Positions 1 through 5,932 of a stretch of 6,680 nt of DNA are shown here, piece by piece. Each line of letters opens with the position of its first letter. Within the stretch, counting starts at the first letter, position 1. The notes under the pieces were generated by a model. It was not told the DNA's origin, ran no database searches, and was given only the letters and a program-made list of their open reading frames with translations. Both the position numbers and the translations under genes were made by a program. Source of the DNA: Candidatus Bathyarchaeota archaeon (lineage in GTDB: Archaea > Thermoproteota > Bathyarchaeia > Bathyarchaeales > B26-1); the NCBI GenBank assembly GCA_003662645.1, contig QMYL01000053.1, positions 1 to 6,680 of the forward strand. The letters run 5' to 3'.

Positions 1-452
1 ACAGGAAGGGAGCCGTGGGAGCCGACGAGACCCTACTCATCTATTATGGCGATATATTGAGCAACATAGACCTTGGAGGTTTGATAGGTTATCACAGGGA
101 GAAGGATGCCCTCATCACGGTGGCATTGGCTCTAAGCTTCATAATAAGGGTTGGCGTGGCACAGTTGGGGGATGATGGGAGAATAGTAAGGTTCAAGGAG
201 AAACCCAAACTGGACAAACCCGTGAGTATAGGTATCCTAGCCCTTGAGGGGAGGGCGTTACGGGATATCGAAAGACTGATGGAGGGCAGGAATGAGCTGG
301 ACATAATGGGCGACGTCGTCCCCTACATGGTTAGGGCTGGTGGAGCTTACGGATACATAACGGATGCCTACTGGTATGATATCGGGAGTATAGAGGCCTA
401 CGAGAAGCTTGACGCCGAGGCTGTCGATAGATCCTTTTCACACCTCTTCTAA
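1..452 (+). CDS. Sugar-phosphate nucleotidyltransferase, C-terminal part (5' end outside window)
   Basis: This is the C-terminal part of an NDP-sugar pyrophosphorylase, which couples a sugar 1-phosphate to an NTP to make a nucleotide sugar for glycan or glycoprotein synthesis in the cytoplasm. The frame is open from base 3, so the GTG at 15 is an internal valine and the true start lies upstream. Visible family landmarks are YYGDILSNIDL (the GD motif, whose Asp binds metal), RIVRFKEKP (the EKP substrate-binding motif) and WYDIGSIEAYEKL near the end, equivalent to the usual W-x-D-I-G-T motif with the second metal Asp. The nucleotidyltransferase domain is normally about 230 residues, so roughly the first 80-100 are missing. 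The protein stops right after the catalytic domain, with no left-handed beta-helix. The sugar and the nucleotide (GDP-mannose or dTDP/UDP-glucose type) cannot be determined from this fragment. Confidence 0.88.
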   Translation, partial: RKGAVGADETLLIYYGDILSNIDLGGLIGYHREKDALITVALALSFIIRVGVAQLGDDGRIVRFKEKPKLDKPVSIGILALEGRALRDIERLMEGRNELDIMGDVVPYMVRAGGAYGYITDAYWYDIGSIEAYEKLDAEAVDRSFSHLF

Positions 453-465
453 TGTTATGCCCAAT

Positions 466-480
466 CCTTCTTATTTTTTA
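466..480 (+). terminator. T-rich archaeal-type terminator candidate
   Basis: A pyrimidine-rich stretch ending in six T (474-479) begins 14 bases after the nucleotidyltransferase stop codon. Archaeal RNA polymerase can terminate at U-rich tracts without a hairpin, and I see no strong stem here. It also precedes the promoter of the next gene, so it would separate the two transcription units. Confidence 0.4.
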
Positions 481-504
481 AAACACCCGAGACATCTACG
501 TTCA

Positions 505-512
505 TTTTATAG
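505..512 (+). promoter_or_regulatory. TATA-like box for the coiled-coil gene
   Basis: TTTTATAG is centred about 40 bases before the ATG at 548. With the usual archaeal TATA-to-start distance of about 26 bases, transcription would begin near 534 and leave a leader of about 14 bases. That leader would still contain the G-rich ribosome-binding site GATGGGGGT (536-544). The 11-base core TTTTATAGGCT (505-515) recurs exactly upstream of the LSm gene at 5601-5611. Confidence 0.5.
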
Positions 513-547
513 GCTAGAAGGTCCTATCAAGTATTGATGGGGGTTAT

Positions 548-2191
548 ATGGCGAGGTTTCTGAACCTACCATACATATTTGAGGATCCGGAGAGGGAGAG
601 ACCTTTCACGAGAGAGATGGAGGAGGCCGCCCTCCTACTCTTGGCTGACTCAAGGAGGAGGAAACCCGCGATCTTCATGAGCAAACCTGAGGATATCGGT
701 TTCATCTCGAAGTTGGGCTACCCATTATGGGCTATCCCTTGGGATGGCAGATGCGTAATCGTTGATGGCCTAGACTTGGTGTCATCTAAGGCGGTCTACA
801 CGAGGATCCCGGATGTTGGGGTCTTCACGGAGGACCTTAAAGGTAATAGAACCAGTCTGAGCGGTTACTTTAAGGCTTTAGAGCGGCACAAACGGACTTT
901 CGGTGAGTTCACTCCGAGTCTTGAGGTTAAACTGGAGGCCATAATAGGTGAGAGGGTTCTGAGCGAGATGGCCTCAATCATAAAACATGGAATCAACGTT
1001 ATGAGGCGTTGGTCAAGAACCGGAGAGAAGGAGGCAGATGTCATCCCAATCCCTCCTATGATAGACGTCAACGAAGCCATAAAGAAGGTTGAGACCCTCA
1101 CGGATGTTTGGAGAAGAACCCAATCGAACATCGCAGCGTTGAAATATGCAGCGAAAGTCCTAGAAGAGGAGAAGGAACACCATAAAGGGAAGTTAAGGAG
1201 GGAGATAAGCCAGATAGAGGATTCGTATAAGCCCAGGATTGACCAGCTAAAGGTCCAGGTTAAGAGAAGAGTGAAGGAGTTAACCAAAGAGAGGGAGAAC
1301 GAGATCAGGAAGATAAAGAGCAGGAGTGAGAGGAGGCTTAAGAGCCTCTTGAGGGAGGAGGAGAGGCTTGAGAGGGCGATCCGGAGGGCTGAGGAGTCCC
1401 TGGGTAGGTATGTGAGGAGTAGGAGAAGCCTAAAGAGGAGGAGGACGAAGAGGGAGAGCTACCTAAACGCCAAGATAACTGAGTATAAGAGTAGGATATC
1501 CTCCCTGAGGGAAGAGCTTGAAGATGTCAGAAGAACAATCAGGAAGATCCGCTTGGAAGCTGAGAGGAGAATACAAGCCGTAGAGAGGAGATATCAAGGG
1601 GCCATAGAGCAGGAGGCTCTGAAGCTGAGGAGGGCTGAGGCGTCTATGAGGAGGCTGGTAGATGAGAAGCTGGAGGAGATCAGGAAGCTGGAGGAGTCGG
1701 CGAGGGAGATAAACTCGCAGATAAGGGGGCTTATGGAGAGGGTGAACCGGGATATAAAGGTCATAGATGCCAAGATTATGCCGTGGAGGATAAGGGAACC
1801 GGTCGGTATTAGGTTACCTTTCTATCTGGTTCAATATAAAAGCCAGAAGGGTGAGAGGTACGAGGTATACCCTCCGATGGTGGTTGAGGGGGTTAGGGGC
1901 TTCGCTAAGAGGATCAGTAGAGCCCTCCTATCCTTCACTTTGGAGTCTAGGATTACAAAGCTCATCCACCCAGTCTCCGAGGTTCTGGATAGAGAGCTCT
2001 TTGAAAGATTCAGTAAGGCTCTAGAGAGCAGCCAACCCTTAAGAGAGGCATCCCGTAGATGCGGGATTGAGCATAACCTCCTAGAATCTGACATATTCAG
2101 GCAGGACATTACTAAGGGCTTAGAGATGTTGAGGAATGAAGGCTGGATAACCGATAGGGAGATCAACACGACCATAGAGAGGTATGTATAA
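548..2191 (+). CDS. Coiled-coil protein of unknown function, partner candidate of the AAA+ ATPase
   Basis: I do not recognise this 547-residue protein as a named family. Residues 1-195 look globular, with a beta-rich stretch containing YPLWAIPWDGR and VIVDGLDLV. Residues 200-407 are almost continuous charged helix rich in E, K and R and typical of a coiled coil, with one early break at P229. At its midpoint (287-302) is a very basic patch, 10 Arg/Lys in 16 residues, which could mark a hairpin tip or a nucleic-acid contact. The C-terminal domain (408-547) opens with a likely strand pair, LPFYLVQY and RYEVYPP, then turns helical. There is no signal peptide or membrane segment, so it is probably cytoplasmic. 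The ATG at 548 has a G-rich ribosome-binding site and a TATA box at the right distance. A codirectional AAA+ ATPase gene follows after 103 bases. By layout it could be an SMC-like structural, adaptor or DNA-binding subunit, but that is inference; no ATPase motif is present in it. Confidence 0.85.
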   Translation: MARFLNLPYIFEDPERERPFTREMEEAALLLLADSRRRKPAIFMSKPEDIGFISKLGYPLWAIPWDGRCVIVDGLDLVSSKAVYTRIPDVGVFTEDLKGNRTSLSGYFKALERHKRTFGEFTPSLEVKLEAIIGERVLSEMASIIKHGINVMRRWSRTGEKEADVIPIPPMIDVNEAIKKVETLTDVWRRTQSNIAALKYAAKVLEEEKEHHKGKLRREISQIEDSYKPRIDQLKVQVKRRVKELTKERENEIRKIKSRSERRLKSLLREEERLERAIRRAEESLGRYVRSRRSLKRRRTKRESYLNAKITEYKSRISSLREELEDVRRTIRKIRLEAERRIQAVERRYQGAIEQEALKLRRAEASMRRLVDEKLEEIRKLEESAREINSQIRGLMERVNRDIKVIDAKIMPWRIREPVGIRLPFYLVQYKSQKGERYEVYPPMVVEGVRGFAKRISRALLSFTLESRITKLIHPVSEVLDRELFERFSKALESSQPLREASRRCGIEHNLLESDIFRQDITKGLEMLRNEGWITDREINTTIERYV

Positions 2192-2215
2192 CTCATCCCC
2201 TCGGGCCTCCGTTAA

Positions 2216-2223
2216 GTTTAAAG
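2216..2223 (+). promoter_or_regulatory. Weak TATA-like box before the AAA+ ATPase gene
   Basis: GTTTAAAG lies about 75 bases before the ATPase start. A start point about 26 bases downstream would give a leader of roughly 50 bases, longer than that predicted for the coiled-coil gene. No T-run of five or more separates the two genes, so the ATPase may be co-transcribed with the coiled-coil gene, made from its own promoter, or both. Confidence 0.3.
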
Positions 2224-2294
2224 CATACCTCACAGAGTAATCATTAGGAGATTAAGAACCTCCACTTTAACGATGGTTATTTGAAGGAGCCGGG

Positions 2295-4052
2295 ATGATA
2301 ACGGACGATCGTATTGTGGAGAGGGCTGAACTCCTGAAGAGGGCGTTCCCGAGGGTTGTTCTCTATGAGATAGGGAGAAGCCTTGGGGTACCATACTTCG
2401 ACGAGTTTCTCTCAGGATGGGAGATCGAAGAGGAGGAGGCTTCACGCCAGATAGCGTCGAGGATAGACGACGAAACACTCAAGGCGATATTCAGGGAGCA
2501 TAAACCCAGGAGCTGGGCCACGTTTAAGGGTAGATACTACACCCTAGAGGGCGGAGAGTTAACCCTCAAGGGTTCATGGGAGGATTTACAAGAAAGGATC
2601 GAATGGATTAAGACTAGATATGGCAGGGGGGTCAAGTCCATACTCGGGGTTATGGCGAAGGCCAAGATGGGTGTGAACCTAGAAGACCTGAAACGGAGCG
2701 TCAAGGGTGAGGTTGAACTTGGGAGGATCCTCGAGGAACTGGCGCAGTCAGGAGTTATAGTTGAGTCCTACAGGGATGGAGACTATAGGGAGTGGGCCAT
2801 CCCGGAGGAGGTTATACCACTCGTCCAGTTTGAGTTGGGGATGAAGCCGAAGCCCATACCCTCGAAGGGACCCGCGGTGGTAACCGCCATGACGGTAACC
2901 AAACCCGGTGAGGTTGATTACCTTGAGGAGGAACGTAGAAGGATCGAGGGGATGGATAGGGAGTTCGATGAGTATCTGAACGACCTACTTAAACACCGCC
3001 TGGAGAGGGTTATAGAGTTCGGTAGGAGTTTCAGCATAATATCCCTGGCTAACTACTTAAAGGAGCTCTTTGGGCCCATATTATACTTTGACAGCCTGTT
3101 GAGCATAACGCAACAGTACGGTTTGGCGAATGTTGATATAGTCCATCCGCATGGGAGGACTGGGAGGAAGACCGGATGGTCTCTGGCTTTGTTCGGTGAA
3201 CCTGGGACTGGAAAGAGCTTCTCAACGAGGGATATGATACTCGGCAATCCCGGCGCTAAGGTTCCTCCCCACGGGCTTCCAGGCAGGAACCGATACTGCG
3301 GTGGGATGACACCTGCCCGTTTCATAAGGATAGGTCAAGCCTACGCTGGAAGGACCTTCAACTTCATAGTTCCAGAGTTCAACGACTTCTTCCGGTATAA
3401 GGGTATGGTTGAACCTCTGAAGATAGCCATGGAGCAGGGGGTCATAAAATACGAGACTCATAGGGAGGTTATAGGCCCATACCGCTTCACATCCTTCTTC
3501 TCCGTAAACTATAATGTATCCGTCCATAGGAGGGGTTATGCAGTTACAGTTCAAGATCCAAACTTCAGCGCCATAGAAGATAGGATGCTCTGCCGCCTGC
3601 ATAGGTTAACGAAGGAGAGGTTCTTAGAGATAGCTAAGAGCCAGATGAGGATGGCTATGGGTGAGATAAATATAGGGAAGGGGGCCCAGATGATCCGGGA
3701 CCACCTAACCCTAGTTTACGCGATCGAGACCAGACATCCACTCGTCAGGGATAGGTTCCCACACAAACCCGTGATGATAACACCCTTAACCCACGACATG
3801 ATAAGCAAGGCGAGGAGAGCGATACTCGACGAGATACCTGAGAAGGTCGTCAGGTTCTCAGCCAGACTTGAGGATAGGGCTGTCAGGTTCGCATCGGCGG
3901 CTTCACTGATGGAATACTTCCGTGAGGATAAGGACCACATATTGATGAGTGAGAACGCCCTAAGGTATGCTGTGCAACTCTACGTTGAGGAGGCCTCGGT
4001 CAGGTCTCAAGAGGTCTTCAAACCGGAGGATGTTTTAGGCAAGATCCTATAG
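2295..4052 (+). CDS. MCM-like AAA+ ATPase with N-terminal winged-helix-like domain
   Basis: This 585-residue protein is an AAA+ ATPase, presumably cytoplasmic. Residues 1-110 are of unknown fold. Residues 115-177 read as a winged helix (helices ending in ILEELAQSGVI, then a wing), suggesting DNA or protein binding. A charged helical linker follows near 205-250. The core has Walker A GEPGTGKS at 301-308, a Walker B-like strand FNFIVPEF with Glu at 361 but Pro at 360 where Asp is usual, a helix with AMEQGVIKY recalling the MCM AMEQ segment, sensor-1 candidate N405 in FFSVNYN, and arginine-finger candidate R430 in AIEDRM. A SAR-x6-R pattern (R524, R531) matches the spacing around MCM sensor 2. 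MCM's OB fold and zinc motif are absent, so it is not the replicative helicase. The ATG has a good GGAG site (2286-2289) five bases upstream. The upstream coiled-coil gene is the likely partner. A MoxR-type chaperone ATPase is the main alternative. The exact function is unknown. Confidence 0.85.
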   Translation: MITDDRIVERAELLKRAFPRVVLYEIGRSLGVPYFDEFLSGWEIEEEEASRQIASRIDDETLKAIFREHKPRSWATFKGRYYTLEGGELTLKGSWEDLQERIEWIKTRYGRGVKSILGVMAKAKMGVNLEDLKRSVKGEVELGRILEELAQSGVIVESYRDGDYREWAIPEEVIPLVQFELGMKPKPIPSKGPAVVTAMTVTKPGEVDYLEEERRRIEGMDREFDEYLNDLLKHRLERVIEFGRSFSIISLANYLKELFGPILYFDSLLSITQQYGLANVDIVHPHGRTGRKTGWSLALFGEPGTGKSFSTRDMILGNPGAKVPPHGLPGRNRYCGGMTPARFIRIGQAYAGRTFNFIVPEFNDFFRYKGMVEPLKIAMEQGVIKYETHREVIGPYRFTSFFSVNYNVSVHRRGYAVTVQDPNFSAIEDRMLCRLHRLTKERFLEIAKSQMRMAMGEINIGKGAQMIRDHLTLVYAIETRHPLVRDRFPHKPVMITPLTHDMISKARRAILDEIPEKVVRFSARLEDRAVRFASAASLMEYFREDKDHILMSENALRYAVQLYVEEASVRSQEVFKPEDVLGKIL

Positions 4053-4067
4053 AAAGGGCTATTCAAC

Positions 4068-5510
4068 TTATATCCTCAGAGCCGCCAATAGGCCGTGTAC
4101 ACAGTCCACCATAGACCTCAGGAAGGGATGCTTAACCTCAGAGAGGTTGCTGATGCTCTCAAGCCTGGCGATCCTGAAGGAGATTGGTGGGTGGGGGTCC
4201 ATACCCAGCCAGCTACTGATGAGGTTCGAGGGGGTTCTCTCAAACTGTAGCTTACGGAAGCCTATCTTCCTTAAAGCTATAGCTAAGGTGTCAGTCCTCC
4301 CAACCTTCATGGCTGCTTCTAGGTCGGCTCTAGCCTCGAAGAATTTGGCTATGAAGTATAGAAAGGCCATGACTGAGATTAAGTACATCAACCCAAAGTA
4401 GAAGATGTGAGGCCAGAGGACGTAAACTCTAAGTAGATACTCGGTTGAGACGAGTGTGAATAGGGCCAGGGGGTCTCTACCCTTCAAGTGGCTGAACTCG
4501 TGGCAGATTACGCTGAATATCTCCTCCTCCTCAAGTTGGATTAAGAGCCCCGTTGTTATTATTATCAGCCCTCTCCTCGGTGATGGGCCAGTGGCAGCTG
4601 CGTTCGGTATGATCACATTTGAGAGGGCTACCTTCGGAACCGGCAGGTTGAACCTCCTAGCGGCTTCCTTCACGAGTTCATGAAGGTTTATGCTCTTTAC
4701 TGAGAGCTCCTCGGGCTCACAGTGTATCCCGTAACTCTCGAAGACCTCGCGGACGTCCTCGTAACTTATCGGTCTCCCCACAGCCAAGGTTCTGTCGTAG
4801 ATATCCCTCTTCATCTGGAGGAGCATATCCCGTGTGTAGGTTCTCTGGAACATCACAAACCTCTCGCGTGGCACGTGGTATTGTAGTATGTAAACCTCCG
4901 GGTTCTCCGGGGTTATGGACCAGTCTCCTATCCTGGCCATTATCTTGTCCGCCAGTAGGATTATGACGAGCTGGGATGAGACGAGTATGATTGGGGTGTA
5001 GAACTGGAAGACTAGGAATACCATGTAGCTGAGAACTAGGAATAGCATGAGGAGGAGGAACATGTTGCCGAAGAAGATCTGGCTGATTATCCTCTTCTTC
5101 TTGTGGAGGGCTCTAGCCGGGATCACGCTTCCGCCCTTAACCCACGCGAAGTAGATGGTTCTCCTCCTAACCTCCTCCTCGAAGAGTTGGATAGTAATTA
5201 TCAAGTCTTCCCTGATCCTGTATAGAATTGATCTCGGCACGTTCGGGTCGCTCGGGGTCATCCTGATCTCGATGGGATTTCCCGTCTCAACCTCGATGTC
5301 TACGTGCCACCTTCCCTCCGTATCTATGAAGGTGAAGGCTAGGACCTCCCCTCGGTCGGTTATCCACCTCCTCACGTTCGAGAAGACGCCCGCGAATGGG
5401 ATCAGATAGTTCTGGTATATGAAGAGGAGTAGCTCACTATAGTGCGCTGGTGTAACCTCGGTTGTTATCGAGAAGGAGATGACCGGTCTCGAGATGACCA
5501 TGACCTTCAC
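4068..5510 (-). CDS. Membrane M48 (HtpX-like) zinc metalloprotease with extra domains
   Basis: This 480-residue membrane protease probably takes part in membrane-protein quality control, as HtpX does in bacteria. The active site is HEFSH at 337-341 (two zinc His, catalytic E338), with third ligand E392 in EARAD, 51 residues beyond H341. PNAAATGPSPRRG at 302-314 and HPPISFRIARL at 440-450 are further M48 signatures. Likely membrane helices are near 145-168 and 171-188, with two more hydrophobic stretches at about 346-364 and 366-388. Typical HtpX is about 290 residues. The excess here is an N-terminal domain of about 140 residues without a signal peptide and about 90 residues between the second helix and the catalytic domain. 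The start is taken as GTG at 5510 (a near-leaderless transcript is predicted); ATG at 5501 is an in-frame alternative three codons on. The gene is convergent with the ATPase gene, 15 bases apart, and divergent from the LSm gene. The symbol htpX is withheld because of the extra domains. Confidence 0.9.
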   Translation of the reverse strand: MKVMVISRPVISFSITTEVTPAHYSELLLFIYQNYLIPFAGVFSNVRRWITDRGEVLAFTFIDTEGRWHVDIEVETGNPIEIRMTPSDPNVPRSILYRIREDLIITIQLFEEEVRRRTIYFAWVKGGSVIPARALHKKKRIISQIFFGNMFLLLMLFLVLSYMVFLVFQFYTPIILVSSQLVIILLADKIMARIGDWSITPENPEVYILQYHVPRERFVMFQRTYTRDMLLQMKRDIYDRTLAVGRPISYEDVREVFESYGIHCEPEELSVKSINLHELVKEAARRFNLPVPKVALSNVIIPNAAATGPSPRRGLIIITTGLLIQLEEEEIFSVICHEFSHLKGRDPLALFTLVSTEYLLRVYVLWPHIFYFGLMYLISVMAFLYFIAKFFEARADLEAAMKVGRTDTLAIALRKIGFRKLQFERTPSNLISSWLGMDPHPPISFRIARLESISNLSEVKHPFLRSMVDCVHGLLAALRI

Positions 5511-5668
5511 TATCCATAAAATAACGGAACCTTTATCTTATAAAGTATCCTAATGGCGTAATGTGACACCGACGGGACCCCAACAATCTTTAAATAAAAC
5601 TTTTATAGGCTTTAAGTTAAAAATGAATACAAACGTAGAGCAGATCAGTTATACCGGCGGTAGTCAAT
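5511..5668. promoter_or_regulatory. Divergent intergenic region between M48 protease and LSm genes
   Basis: These 158 bases carry promoters in both directions. The M48 box is at 5537-5545. On the plus strand an AT-rich block (5587-5625) holds three TATA-like starts, at 5588 (CTTTAAATAA), 5600 (CTTTTATAGG) and 5610 (CTTTAAG). The middle one shares an 11-base core with the promoter of the coiled-coil gene and would start transcription near 5630. The LSm start is preceded by GGCGGT (5656-5661), a passable ribosome-binding site seven bases from the ATG. I saw no clear palindromic operator. Confidence 0.55.
5537..5545 (-). promoter_or_regulatory. TATA box for the M48 protease gene
   Basis: Read on the minus strand this is CTTTATAAG, a good archaeal TATA box. 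A start point about 26 bases downstream falls near 5515, only about five bases before the GTG start at 5510, so the mRNA would be nearly leaderless. Consistent with that, I see no ribosome-binding site before the GTG. Confidence 0.55.
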
Positions 5669-5682
5669 ATGGAGCCGAGTAA
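5623..5682 (+). other. Possible 19-codon upstream ORF overlapping the LSm start
   Basis: An ATG at 5623 opens a 19-codon frame ending with TAA at 5680-5682, in a different frame from LSm and overlapping its first codons by 14 bases. If transcription starts from the 5588 box (about 5619), this ORF would be nearly leaderless and could couple to LSm translation. If it starts from the 5600 box (about 5630), the ATG is not transcribed. It may simply be chance. Confidence 0.2.
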
Positions 5683-5932
5683 GAAACCTCTCAACGTACT
5701 AGCGAGACAGTTGAACGCCTACATTGAGATAACATTGAAGAACGGAGTTGAATACAAGGGAACGATGATACACTGTGACAATTACATGAACATAATCCTC
5801 GATAAGGCCTCCGAACATCATAATGGACAGTTGATCGCAAACTATGGACAGATCCTAGTCAGGGGGAACAACATTCTATACATCATACTGGACGCAACAT
5901 ACAAAAAGAATAGGGAGCTTCTAGGAGGCTGA
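5669..5932 (+). CDS. Archaeal Sm-like (LSm/SmAP) RNA-binding protein
   Basis: This 87-residue protein is a complete Sm-fold protein. Family members form hexameric or heptameric rings that bind U-rich RNA and act in RNA processing and turnover. The Sm1 motif is clear at about 19-47: ITLKNGVEYKG, then D37-x-Y39-M40-N41, the RNA-contact loop. The Sm2 motif is GQILVRGNNILYI at 60-72, with R65-G66-N67 as the second RNA-contact loop. An N-terminal helix (about 6-15) and a short charged tail complete the usual domain. Most archaeal LSm proteins that I recall read RGDN and D-x-HMN; RGNN and D-x-YMN here recall eukaryotic SmF. The ATG at 5669 fits the family N-terminus and has GGCGGT upstream. It is divergent from the protease gene, and its last 12 bases overlap the convergent DUF460 gene. 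The target RNA is unknown. Confidence 0.93.
   Translation: MEPSKKPLNVLARQLNAYIEITLKNGVEYKGTMIHCDNYMNIILDKASEHHNGQLIANYGQILVRGNNILYIILDATYKKNRELLGG

Noticed and set aside
15..17. GTG as the start of the nucleotidyltransferase
   Set aside because: The frame is open back to base 3, and the conserved GD motif lies only a dozen residues after it, whereas the family has roughly 100 residues before that motif. The gene is cut by the window edge.
865..1287. Minus-strand open frame of 140 codons inside the coiled-coil gene
   Set aside because: It is antisense to a well-supported gene, has Ser/Leu-rich composition typical of the complement of purine-rich coding DNA, and shows no recognisable motif.
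548..2191. Calling the coiled-coil protein an SMC/Rad50 ATPase
   Set aside because: There is no Walker A, ABC signature or Walker B motif at either end; only the overall layout is similar.
3222..3602. Minus-strand open frame of 126 codons inside the AAA+ ATPase gene
   Set aside because: It lies opposite the Walker A to arginine-finger region, which is clearly the coding strand. Its translation shows no family signature and no promoter precedes it.
2295..4052. Calling the ATPase the replicative MCM helicase
   Set aside because: It lacks the OB fold, the zinc-binding motif and a normal Walker B D-E pair, so similarity is limited to the AAA+ core.
5515..5517. Minus-strand ATG just upstream as the M48 start
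   Set aside because: It is seven bases from the GTG and therefore out of frame with the protease.
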